Below, piece after piece: positions 22,785-34,000 of a DNA stretch of 64,000 nt. The notes beneath the pieces were generated by a model that saw nothing but the letters and a program-made list of their open reading frames with translations, was not told the origin of the DNA and made no database searches. The position numbers and the translations under genes are program-made. Numbering within the stretch: the first letter of the stretch is position 1; each line of letters starts with the position of its first letter. This DNA comes from Tyto alba (taxonomy: Eukaryota; Chordata; Aves; Strigiformes; Tytonidae): positions 11,819,819 through 11,883,818 of the forward strand of contig NW_024881316.1 in the NCBI RefSeq assembly GCF_018691265.1, written 5' to 3'.

Positions 22785-24439
22785 GTGAGGCTCGGCGGGG
22801 GCTGATTCCCCGAGCGGGGGCTGGTGTGGCGCTGGCGGGCGAGGCCGGGCGGAAACCGGCCCGCCACGGCGGCGAGGGGACGGAGGGGCGGACTACAGGC
22901 CCCGACGGGAGCGGCGGCGCGGGGCGCTGCGGGATGGGTCGTGGGCGGTGCGGTGCGGTGCCATTTTGCCCTGGGGCGGGCGGCGCCCAGGCGCGCGCTG
23001 TTTGGCCGACGCCATTTTGATCGCTGGGTGGTGCCGGGGGAGGCTCCTGGCGGGTACCTGTGGGGGGCCTGAGGGAGAGCTGCTGCTCGCCGGTGGCGCC
23101 GGTTCCTCGTTGCTGGGGGTGGGAGCAGCCCAGGAGGGTGCAGCCGTCTCCTTCCGTCGGTTATCGTCTAAATTGGTACTTCAGGCGCTGGCTCATGGCT
23201 GATGAATGAAGTCGGCCTAAGCGTCACGGTGGGAATGAGATGTTTCAGTGAGAGGTTAAGGCTTCGTGAATAAGGTGGAGTCGCCTTGTGCGTTAGGCGG
23301 AGGGGTTGGTGCACGCGTTTGTGTTGCCGGTGTTTCGGAGGGCTCAGCCATCGTCATCATGCAACTGCCATAACTGCCCTCCAACAGGAGACTTTTAAAT
23401 ATAATTACTGTAAAATCCACATATCGTACCAAGAAAAAACACCGCAGTCTTTGCATGCTTTTTAAAACGTGAATAATGAGGCTACTTTTACGTTTTAACT
23501 GTTGATGTTTCCTTTTTTTTTTTTTGCTGGGCAATGAGACAGCAGAGAAAGATTTTTTAAAAAAAATTGTAATACCACACACACCCCCCCCAACGTCCTG
23601 CAGCCTTAAGATGCCTTTTTTTCTCATGATACTAATGTTGAGTTGTAATGTTTCTGGGAAAACGGGCAGTACAATAAAAAAAAATACAGCTAGGGTTGTT
23701 CTAGGCTCTTATCTGCAAAGATTAGGAGATGGTCGCGTTTGTGTAGGAAGCGGTAGGGTGCATTCATTCCGTGTTGAATTAGCTTGTCTAATGATAGACT
23801 GAGTCACGCACTAGACAACTGAACAGTAAAATTTCTGAATCATTACAAGCCATTTGTAACCCTTGGTTATTGGGTATAATAAGCAACCTTCACTCATAAT
23901 TTTCTATAGCTTAAATGGTTTTTGTGATCTGAAACAAAACGTTACCTATAATGGACTGCTACTTTTATTTGATCTATATGGTGCAGAGTGAGAAACATTG
24001 GAACATGCATTGTTAAGTATTGTCTATGACAAAAATACTTTGTGTGTTTCTGTGGTTGAGTTAGTAGACTTAAATAATTGTTATGTGGTTAAAACTGAAT
24101 TCTCTAAACCAATTGAAATTGGTGCTTATACTTAGAAGACTGAAACCTTGAGATGGTGAATTTTTGCCAAAAATCCTTTGGACTGAAGTTTAATAGCGGT
24201 AACATGCAGTTATTTCTATGATGCTTTTAATATGGGATTTCAAGTGCTTGAAACTCGTAACTTCTTTGTTACTTAAAATGGACTGCATTTCTTGCTGCTT
24301 TCTATGAGGCCTCCTGCAATTTTAAGGTTTATATACTTACTATATTATTGCTTCTGAGACTTGAGAGACTATTGATGATTGTCTGTTAATAAGAATCTGC
24401 TAACTTAAAGTGTTAAGTTTGTTTATTGCTTGTTTTTAG

Positions 24440-24492
24440 GTATGATGGAGAAGCTTTCAGTGGTGTCCCATATGTTGTACAGAAGCATTAAG
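24440..24492 (+). other. SNHG5: SNHG5 exon 2 (predicted)
   Basis: Acceptor TTGCTTGTTTTTAG ends at 24439. The exon ends TTAAG before the donor GTAATG at 24493. Confidence 0.65.
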
Positions 24493-25263
24493 GTAATGGC
24501 TCTGAAATTTTTAATTTTATTGCTTTAGATGTAACACTTCATTTCTATTGGCAACCAAGATAGTAAATGCTTTAATTTCTTACTTGGTTTCAATATTTTT
24601 GTCAAGAGTATGGAATGTGTTAAGTGCCAAAGGGTTGTCATCTTTGTATGGCTGGTGAGTAGGACAAAACAGAGTATGTTGAATTTGCATAGATGCCATC
24701 AAACTGATTAGTGATTATTTGATGACTTTTGTACTCTTCACTGAGTTGAGGTTAGCCTTAGGGTCAGTTCTTAGTTTAATTTCTTTTGCTGTGGCATTTA
24801 AACAAGTATGAAGACCCACATGAGAAATCACTTGTCAACATCTCCAAAATCAGTGCGAGTTAGCTGTCTGGCCTTGGGCATGTGTTGGAGATGATTTGAA
24901 TCTACATACATGACCATATTTGAATGTAATTGCAAACTATGAACAGACAGTAGTAGTGCCTTGTGAATAAAGGCATGACCACTCACATTTTTGAAATAGA
25001 AGCTTGAATGTCTTGATTCTTGAGATACTGTAATGGTTGCAGAAGGGTCCAAACTCAATTCAGGGTAATTTTTTTTTCCTCATACATAGAAAATTTCAAC
25101 TTGCCAGGTATTGAAGACTGTTCCAGAGCAATATTGAATTGTTGTATGAAAATAAATTTTTAGTGCTTGGTGATTGTTTCTGATCTAGTAATGTGACAGA
25201 AGATGCTAGTCCACAGCAAGAGACAATTTGAACTTTAAAATATAATTTTCATTTCAATTTTAG

Positions 25264-25333
25264 CCCTTCATGGAAGCACCATTAGAAGCAGAAGAATACT
25301 TGATACACACAAGTGGATTTTCCTGAAAGCTAT
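25264..25333 (+). other. SNHG5: SNHG5 exon 3 (predicted, weaker)
   Basis: Acceptor CAATTTTAG ends at 25263. The donor is taken as GTATGT at 25334. The splice-site context is acceptable but not decisive. Confidence 0.45.
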
Positions 25334-25762
25334 GTATGTTTTGAATGATCAGTGGGGATTAATTAATTTAAATGACTTGGCAAAATATATGTAAAATGAA
25401 ATTAGTAGGTGTGTCATTAGCTTTAAAACTAAGGTATCATTGTGTTTCAGGCATGTTTGACATGGTCTAGAACTACGTAGGCTGGTTAGTTGGTGAATAG
25501 TCATTTGTGCCACTGTCAGAGGAACTGGTAGAATACACCTATCTGAAGTGCTCATACTAAAGAGTATAGTTGATACTCGCATCTTTTGGAAATGCTAAAG
25601 AATCACTTCAGGATCTGTATTCGGTTTAATTTGATTCAGGTGGTTACAACCAGTGGTTGGGAGGAAAGGGGATCTACAAGAGTAAAACTTGGTTGTTCCT
25701 AATGGGTTATGCTGTATTGTGCATGAATATTCTGTAATTGATTCTTTTACTTGAATTTCTAG

Positions 25763-25843
25763 AATGGCACAGAGTTTCTAATAATGGGAATGTCAGATAC
25801 CCTGATGAAAGATTTGCTGGCAACTGTAGCCCAACAGATAGAG
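25763..25843 (+). other. SNHG5: SNHG5 exon 4 (predicted)
   Basis: Acceptor TTGAATTTCTAG ends at 25762. The exon ends CAGATAGAG before the donor GTAATA at 25844. SNORD50B lies in the following intron. Confidence 0.65.
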
Positions 25844-25995
25844 GTAATATTTATTGATTAAGCAGCTGCAATTTTTTGTTAATTGTAATGTATTCCCTTT
25901 TCATTACATCTGCATATGAAAGACATGAAGCTTGTTTTGTGGAATATATGAGTGTATGAATTGCGTTACACTTCCCAGTCACTGATATTTAAGTG

Positions 25996-26068
25996 GTGAA
26001 TAATGATGAAACTGCCAAACCTGATATGCTGATGAGAAACTTCATACGGATCTGGCTACTGAGAAGCT
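25996..26068 (+). ncRNA. SNORD50B: C/D box snoRNA SNORD50B (U50B)
   Basis: C box ATGATGA at 26003-26009, D' CTGA near 26021, D box CTGA at 26059-26062. The guide segment ATACGGATCTGGCTA lies directly upstream of the D box. The guide contains the TACGGAT-GG core shared by the U50 family, which directs 2'-O-methylation of 28S rRNA. Flanks AAGTGG (25991-25996) and CCGCTT (26071-26076) can pair as an external stem. It is intronic on the same strand as its host. Choice of B over A rests on its TAATGATGAAAC start and its order before SNORD50A. Confidence 0.85.
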
Positions 26069-27995
26069 GCCGCTTAAATTCTTTCAAAAGCCACTGAATC
26101 ATTCAGTCACGATGCCGGTTGGTGTTAATTTTATTGCTGTCCCTATGTACCAGCTAGATGCCACCATGCTCCAGGTTATAAGGATGTTGGTGCATTATTT
26201 AAAATCACCTCAGGTCCATGTTGACATGGATATGTGCTTTTGCAAAAGCTTGCATCTTTAATGAGCAGAGAGAGAGGGAAGTGTTAGATGCCTATAATTT
26301 GAGGTATCCTGTTTTATAGTGGATAAATAATAAATAATAAGTATTAGCCAGACATTAAAAGTGCCCTGGTAATGAAGTGTTGCTGGTGTTTGAAAACTAG
26401 TGATTATGTCTGTGCTTTGACCCTCTTAGGACTGTGAACTTAGGGCTCATGTAGATGTAAGCATTTAGGAAAAGTAATGTTATTTATTAAAGTTGGAATT
26501 TGGTGGATTAGTTGTGATTAATTATATTAAAGCTGTTTCAGCTCCAGAGCTAAAGAATTCAGAAGGGCATAGCATACTTGGGACAGCAAAAAGCATTCTT
26601 GTGAATGCTTACTGTGCATCAAGAGTAGTGGTAGTGGTTTCTCCAGTAACTTAATTTTTACTTAAGTATCTGAATTTAATCTTTTTCAATAAAATTTACT
26701 TTAATTGCACTGATTGAGTATCCACAGGTTGTTTTTAATTAAGAAGTTAAAATCTAAGGTGTGAGGACAAATTTTAATTTCCCTGTCTTACTACAGCATC
26801 TGCAGTTTTATTCCACTCCTTATTAAAGAAAGGTACCTTTGAATACCTTGCTAACTACCAGCAGTTTCTTTTGAAGAACAGGCTTTGTCCCAGTATGTGA
26901 AGTTCAGATGTGTGAGTGAAACTTCCTGTGCAGCAGTGCTACCTATAAAACGCTGCATTGTTTAGACAGGCAATATTACAAGTAGGAAGTGGAGTGAGTG
27001 ACTTGCATGGCTGAGCTAGTGGGAAGTAGCAAGCCTTGTTGGTGCAACTAATTGGTGCATTTTATGTCTTTGCAGGGATGCTTGAACACTGCTTCTGATT
27101 TGAAGGTATGAATTCCAATAAATGTAATGAATAATTGAAAAGCTTGATGTGGGAGTAATGCTTAAAACCATTGGTGTGTCTGATCAGTGAAGAACCTATC
27201 CCAAGCTTGATTGATTGCTTGATGGAAAAAACATGTGAATCTGTTTGACTTTAGACTACTCTTGCACCAGAACAGGTGAAGTGTTTGAAGATGGTAGGTT
27301 TCATAGTCTGTTCATACCCTGAAACTCAGCAAAACTGATTCAAATAACTAATGATAATTTTTAAGTGACTGCTTTAAAAACTGCATTACTGTCAACCCCA
27401 TTTTTAAGCAGGAGGTGACTTGTAAACCATTGTATTACAAATGGCATATTTGAAGTGGAGTGGGGCTTGTGTATCTGCATTACAAAAAACAGGGTGAAAC
27501 ATTTAATGGTCTATCTTGGCCTTCTTTTGAACTTTCAGTTCCAGTTCAGAGGTAGTCTGTTTTCCTGTTGCTTGCAGGAGAGTTGTGTAGAAGAATGTGG
27601 TCTGGATGCAGTTTTTTGTTTAATGCTTGCTTGCTGGTGGATTTTAGCTTCTGTAGTGTTTTTTTTTTTTTGTTTGTTTTGGTAGAAACTGAGAACCAGG
27701 TATTAGCTAATTTTCAGAAATTAACTTTTTGATTCTGGTAGGACAGAGGGAATTATCGCTTAGTTGCCTATCATAGTTGATAGCCAAGTTGGGCAATAGC
27801 TGGGCAAGAGATGTAAAATATACTACTGTGGCATGCCTACACTTTTTTCACAGAACTTGCAGAGTACTGATACTAATCCAGCACATGTTTAATCATGCAG
27901 TTTGGTCTGTGTGAGAGACTAAATAGATGGCAAGTTGTATTTTGAGTGATTGAAGAAAATTTTTATGAACTAAAACTTCTTTTTTTTTCTGACAG

Positions 27996-28038
27996 GAAGA
28001 TGGTCAAATATAGGAACAAATGCTTTTAGCTTATTCAG
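27996..28038 (+). other. SNHG5: SNHG5 internal exon upstream of SNORD50A (predicted)
   Basis: A strong pyrimidine tract and acceptor (TTTTTTTTTCTGACAG, ending 27995). The exon ends TTATTCAG before the strong donor GTATGTAA at 28039. Confidence 0.7.
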
Positions 28039-28410
28039 GTATGTAACTGAAAAGCTTTTAAACATTTTCTTGTTTTAAGTCAAAAGTAACTGCCTACGGT
28101 TTGGGGAATTTTTTTGTATTATGACAGTTGTTGATTACGTAGTTGATCAATTGATATGGTAAGTTGGTATAGTAATTAATTCTGTACATAGTTGGAATTT
28201 AAGAACACTTGTTTCCCAAGGCATGGTGTGTGCTGATAGCTGTGCCTAACCTTGGTTAGCTTTCAAACCTACATGCAAAGTTTTAAATAAGTGTATGTTA
28301 CTGAAATATGTCAAAGGACTAGGGAATTTTCAGGTTTTGTATTGCAGTCAGAAGCCCTACAGAAAACCAGTACACTTCCCGTAGAATTTGTTTCCTGTAT
28401 TGGCTTTTGT

Positions 28411-28487
28411 CTCATCTGTGATGATCCTATCCCGAACCTGAATTCCCTGTTGAAAATCATAATACGGATCCGGAATCTGAGACGAGA
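28411..28487 (+). ncRNA. SNORD50A: C/D box snoRNA SNORD50A (U50)
   Basis: C box GTGATGA at 28418-28424, then the characteristic U50 segment CCTATCCCGAACCTGA, in which the D' box CTGA is at 28438-28441. The guide ATACGGATCCGGAAT precedes the D box CTGA at 28477-28480. Flanks GTCTC (28409-28413) and GAGAC (28479-28488 area) form the terminal stem. The sequence is closely similar to vertebrate U50, a guide for 28S rRNA 2'-O-methylation. It lies in the last predicted intron of the host gene. Confidence 0.93.
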
Positions 28488-31400
28488 CCAAAAGATGTAT
28501 TTTACACTTTCTTAAAAAGTAGTACACCATCTAGGGGGTTTTAAGTTGTTTTTACTGAAATGATAACACCTTAATGTATACAAAGTGTTGTGTGCTTACT
28601 TGCTAATTGAAATATCTCCCTCAAATGAACCTTTTTACTTAGACCTTGTTTTCTTTTTCCAGTGCTGAGTTGGAACACTGTCAGTGCTGCCTGACAAATG
28701 TAGATGATCTCTAACTGGAAGGAAGTGTAACACCTGAAGCGTTTTTGTGGCTTGGAGTGAAATGCCATGCTTTTAAAAACCTGCTGAAACAGCTGCTGCG
28801 ATTTTGTTTAGCAGATACTGTTTTCAGAAACTGCTTGTGAATCAAAATCACTGTCTCTGCATATTTAAAACAGCGCTTTAACCAAAACACTGAGCTGCCC
28901 TCTGTAGGAAGGATAGCAGCAATATTAGGGAAATGAATGTTGAGCTTCGATACATTGAAAAACCCCAGAGAGTATTTTCCCTTTAAAAATATCATAAGGG
29001 TATCCAGACTTGAATGATTCTGAAGATCGGGAATAACTGAAAACAATGGGACTCCCAGTTAGGCCCTGTAGAGATGGGGAGAAAGCAAAATGGACATACA
29101 AATTCAAACCAATGAGTCTGCTTTTTGAGGGTGGTGTCCTCCAGGAGATAGGAGGAAGCAGATGAGGTGATGGTGGTGCGAAAGCATAAATGTGAAACTC
29201 TTGTAAGAAAGAGGTGCAGGTGTCATGAGGAAAGTCATGGTTACAGAAAAGGCAAGGTCTAAAGCTTGCATTGCTGTCTGTGTGGTGAGGGAGGGGGGAA
29301 TTGGGGGGTTTATGGACTGCCACTTCAGCGTGGAAAGACCAGTACTGCAACAGTGGGGCTGCCCCATGAGCACTACAGTGGCAATGTAATGGGACTTGCT
29401 GTGTGGGGAAAAGAGGTCACTAGTGGGAGAAGGGAGGATATGCATTGGAACTTGTGCTTTCAGCAGTCCCTTGGAAGCCAACAGGGCTGTATCAGTAACA
29501 GCCTACTTGCTGTGTTCAGCAAATTGGCACTATGCCACAGAGGCATGGGGGATCATAAATCGGTCAATAAGTAACGTGGATTTTAAAGACAAACCATTGC
29601 ATGCATAAGATGCAGCCTGCCTTACAGCAAGACTCACACCTGTCAGGAATGCTTTAGGAAGGAAGAAACATGAGAAAGATAGGACACCTAAAATGAATCT
29701 GATAGGCTGTAGTTACTGAAGCACTTAAATGCACCAGAATACAGAAAAATTACCCTATAGTCTGCAGCCAAAAATTACAGCATTGGATGCCAGCAGCTCT
29801 CTTCCTTTAGAATTGGAGGAATTCCTACAGCTCGTGGAATGTGCTTGTATTCAATGAAAAGCCCAATTTTCAGTCTAAGCAGTATCATCATGAAATGCAA
29901 AACACTACCAGTAGCAGTACCTAAAGTATGAGGAATCTCAAATTTAAGTACACTACGGATCTTGGTGAACTTTAGGATTGTATTGGGTCACTGAGTGTTT
30001 TGATTATGGTTAATAAACACTACCAGGTGCTTTGGCTAAAGGGTGTTCCTTTTCAGCAAGTGACTCTCTAAATCAGTATTGAATGTATCAGAATCTGCAG
30101 AAATTTACTACAGCACAGCTTTCCCTTCTTTGCTTTCAACGGAATTTCTCTGTGGTAACATGTTACTGAGAAGGGTAGGTATTGCCATGTTTTGTACGTG
30201 CTCTTTCTTGAATAAAGCCAAGGATGTGAAAAACGTAGCTGTTGCACATCAGGTCTGTAGTTGCACTGCGGTGTTCCTGGACAGCTTGTACTTTGTGAGA
30301 GTGTCAAAGGCAAGGTGGCACTGGCTGGTACAGCGTGTACTGGATGTGATATCCCAGGTTGTGCTGGAGTGGCTCCTGGACAGCACCGACTTACAGCGAT
30401 TGTGCACTTCAGAAGTGGGAAGGGAGCAGTCTCCATCTTTTGCCCACTGCGAGTCCGGGTGCTGCTGGCATCTAATGAAGCTACTGGGATGGTAAGTCAA
30501 AAAGTGGCCAGTAGTGGCTAGGTCAGTCTTCTGCAGGAAAAGATAGCAGAGACCACAGAAATGGGTAATACAGCAGCAATATTTGGTAAGTACTTGGATA
30601 TTCAAAAGTCTCTTAAAGGGTCAGAAGAGTGTGTTTGTGGCCTGTGTTTTGGAGTATAAAGGTACCATCTTTTTATCCTTTGGGCTGAAGCTAATGGGAA
30701 ATGTGGAAGCTTTTGAGGATTGTGGGTGGCACTTTGGGTGCTCAAAGTACTTCATCAATCTTCTCTATGTTCTAAAACATTCCTCGGGGATGGATTCTGA
30801 TGTAGGATTGACTGTATTGGATAAAAGGTGCCAGAGAATAATGTTACTGTGCTTGTCGGGTGGTGGAGGCCTTCTCCAGGAGCAGTGTTTAATCATGAAA
30901 AAGATGTACCTCCCCTGGCATAGAAAGAGGTAGATGTGGCCAGTGATAAGGCATATTGGCTATTTTGCTGCAAATCTTCATGAATGCTCTTAATGCTTTA
31001 GGGCTGCAGAAGATGGGTAACCAATGAAAAATGTGTATCAGTAATACAGGAAGTCTGTTTACAAAAATCAGCAAATGCTTTAACCATGACACTACACCAG
31101 TGATTTTGGAATATGGGAGTAGTGAAGATTGCGTAGGAAGATTTATAACTGATTTTAAGATGGAAAGAATAATCGTTGTAATGGCTTTTTTGCTTGGTGG
31201 GAGGGAGGACAGTGTATTTCCTAACCACTTGCGCATTTAATTCTGGTATGATTTTTTTTCTGAGTCTGTTTTATACAAGTGATTGAGATAAGGAGATGTG
31301 GAGTTATTGTGTGACACATTTAGAATACATGGCATGAGACTTCTCTCTGCAGAAGTACTTCATTAAACTAGCTTGCTAGATTTAAAGCTTTGTCTTAAGA

Positions 31401-33971
31401 TTGTGCACTAAACAGCATGAAAGCCTTTGCTTTTTTTGTGCTTTAAATAGCCTGGTGAAATCTTGCATTAACCATCTTTACTGTCAAACTTAGAAGTGTC
31501 ACATGGCTGTTGGGCTATGGTCCAAGAAATCAGTGGTTAGACAAACTTTATTCTGGAATGTTGCCATGTATCAGTCTTAGTAACTGGGCAAAAAAAGCAG
31601 AGCCTTTTTTTGAGTGAAATGATTGGTGGGCTTAACAGCGAGAGTACCTTGCAACCACAAGGAACATACAAAAGTAGCTCTGCAGGAATGCTTTGCTACC
31701 ATTTAAGTTATGAGGTCCCTGTTAAGGTGGGAGGTTTTGTCTGTTGCTGAAGAACTTGTCTTGCCGGTGGAGGCTGTAATCTAGAAGGAGTTGCAAGTGA
31801 GTGAAACTAAGCTAGCAGCCGTTATCTTGCCACAGCACCCCCCACGGCTATCCGAGGGCATTTGCTGGTGTGAAGCCTGCTTGAAGTAACAGATCCCAGT
31901 GAACAGGAATTTCTGCATAAGCTGTGCTGTCAGGCCGCTGTCCTGCAGAGATTTGTGCTGCCTCAGCTGCACCTGTGTTGCGTGCTGGCTCTGGGACTGC
32001 TGCCTTCTGGTGCAAGCAAGCTCTTAATTGTTTAAACTTGCCATGGAAAGCTTGGGTATGAGTTTTGCCCATTAAACATGGGCACTGAAGTTAAGTAACG
32101 GTAGAGAAAGGGACTCCTGAAAGTCAAGTCTGGACTTAGAGTGAGCAAAGTGTTAGACACAGCCCAAGGAAAGGTATCCTCTATATCGGGGAGTATTTAA
32201 TCCTGATTCAGGGTCAGTATTTCTGCACACCCCTTCCTGCAGGTCAGAGGACAAAATTTGAGTTATGGTCTGTGGTATGAATTACGTTAACAGATGAAGG
32301 CTAATTTCAGGTGAGTGGAGTAGATGGCCTTTATATGATATGTATGTGTCCTAGGATTTGTGTTCCCTGTATTTTTTTTTTGTTATTAGAACTGGTATTA
32401 CAAGCATTTTTGCTTGTCTGCTCTTGTCTGTTTCCCTCGGAGGATATAAACTGGAAAAGTAAAAATAAAATGATTCATTCAATTTTCTTTGAAATATCAT
32501 GTGGCTTTTTAGTTGATAGTCCAGTTGAGCTATCAGGGCTATGAAGACAGTACTTCTCTGCCATTGTCTCAAACTTCCTGCAGGCTCTGGAGAACAAAGT
32601 GGTGTTTGATGCTCAGAAGAATGACTGTATTGAGTGGGACAAAGTCTGCCTTGCTCAGTATTCTGTCTGAGGATGACCAGTATAAGAAACAGGAGAAGTA
32701 TAGAGAGCCTTTCCAGTAGCTTGCTTGGGAATTTCCTGATGAGATTTTCATTTGTATTTGAATACTGCTTGGCAATTATGACCTATCTCCATTTAAAAAG
32801 ATGTCAAATGTGAACGTTATATGGGCTGTAAACATATGTGAAGTATTTATGTTGGTAAATGCATTGGGGGGTGGGATTAGAAGGGGGCTGAAATAAGCTT
32901 TTTTTTTTTGTCCTCATTGAAGCTGACGTTGCTTTCGACTCTCCCATTAATGAAAACAGTGGTAAGTGGAGCCCGGTTAAGGCACCAGTGCTAGCCCAGC
33001 TTTACTGTTTGAACAATGTTAGAGGTGAAAATTCAAAGTCCTGTTGTGTGCTTTTACCTTCAGCACCCCTGAGCTACACTTCGTATTTCAGGCTTCTCAC
33101 CAGACCAATAACCCACTGTTTTTTCTTTTCCCCTGTGATTGCAGTTCTTAGTAACTGAAGGAACATTGTCCCTGGAATGATGATGGCATTAGTTTTATGG
33201 TTGCAAGTGAAGAATGATTAAAATCTGTCCTAAAATAAAGCTCAGTTGTTATTTTATATATGTGGAAAGAAGCTAGAGAGATGAATGGACTGAAATAAAA
33301 CAAATGCTTAGACCTTATTTGAAATTGGTAAATTGATTGAGAAGTAAAGATATTTTTAAATAGTTGTGGCATCCTTGAGGAATATACAACTACCACTAAA
33401 GTGGTGTACTTCATCTTACCTTGACAAAATAGGAAATAATTTGCCCTAGCCTTAGTTGCTTGGTTTTTTTCGGTCAGAATGAGAGATGTTGCAGATAGAG
33501 TCCTGAAAGAAACGTTTGGGACTTAAACTATCTGCGTTAGCTCTGTCTAGTAGTTAGGTCATTTTCTGCAGCAGAAAATAAAGCATATTGCTTTAGTGTC
33601 TTAGTTTAATTTCTTGCACTCCATCAGAAAAGTGCAATATTGAAACAATGAGTGGCAGTTCTTAATATCATTTAGACTTCAAGTTAAACAGTTCAGAGTG
33701 ATTAATCATTCCTCAGTGTTTCTTAAAATAAACATTTTCTGAAAATAGATGGATTATGTAGCTTCTCATTCTGAATTTTAAGCTACCTATTTGCTATTGC
33801 AAACAGAGAGGTTTGGTTTGTAGCAATTAATGCTCCCCCCTCTTCCTGTTTCGCAGATTATAAACCACATAATATAAAAATAAGTTTAACAGCAGGACCA
33901 GGAGTTCCTTTGTAACATCTTGTAGTAATTTATTATAAACAGTATCACAGTGATGAGCATGTTTACCACCA

Positions 33972-34000
33972 TACACACACACACACACAAAAAAAAAAAC
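33972..34000. repeat. (AC)9 microsatellite with A-run
   Basis: Alternating AC from about 33972 to 33989, followed by poly-A. Confidence 0.9.

Larger units (their letters stand above)
22280..23160. promoter_or_regulatory. CpG island of the SNHG5-like promoter
   Basis: Dense CpG and GC content, several GC boxes (GGGGCGGGG at about 22622 and 22684) and no coding evidence despite open frames up to 185 codons, which follow from stop-poor composition. YY1-like GCCATTTT motifs lie just downstream of the predicted start at about 22960 and 23011. The island spans the TATA box and exon 1 of the snoRNA host gene. Confidence 0.85.
22750..28700 (+). ncRNA. SNHG5: snoRNA host gene, bird SNHG5 (U50HG) counterpart
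   Basis: This is a spliced, apparently non-coding gene that hosts two C/D snoRNAs of the U50 family in its introns. Predicted exons from GT-AG boundaries are 22750-22784, 24440-24492, 25264-25333, 25763-25843, 27076-27105, 27255-27275 (or to 27293), 27996-28038 and a terminal exon from 28663. The 24440, 25763, 27996 and 28663 exons have the best splice sites; the two short exons near 27.1-27.3 kb are uncertain. No conserved open frame crosses the exons. Identity rests on the SNORD50A/B sequences, the TATA/TOP promoter, and position upstream of SYNCRIP on the same strand as in human 6q14. The 3' end was not located; the first AATAAA after the last exon start is at 30012-30017. Host RNAs of this kind are usually degraded by nonsense-mediated decay, which is family knowledge rather than something seen here. 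Confidence 0.8.

Noticed and set aside
22146..23072. Open frames of 80-185 codons around the SNHG5 promoter
   Set aside because: Same composition effect. They cross the TATA box and exon-intron boundary and match no family.
24718..24744. TTGATGA...CTGA in an SNHG5 intron as a further C/D snoRNA
   Set aside because: C and D boxes are only about 20 nt apart, too close for a C/D snoRNA, and no terminal stem is seen.
28925..29481. Minus-strand open frames of 125-141 codons after SNHG5
   Set aside because: No domain, no codon-level conservation signal visible and no promoter or splice support; they probably occur by chance.
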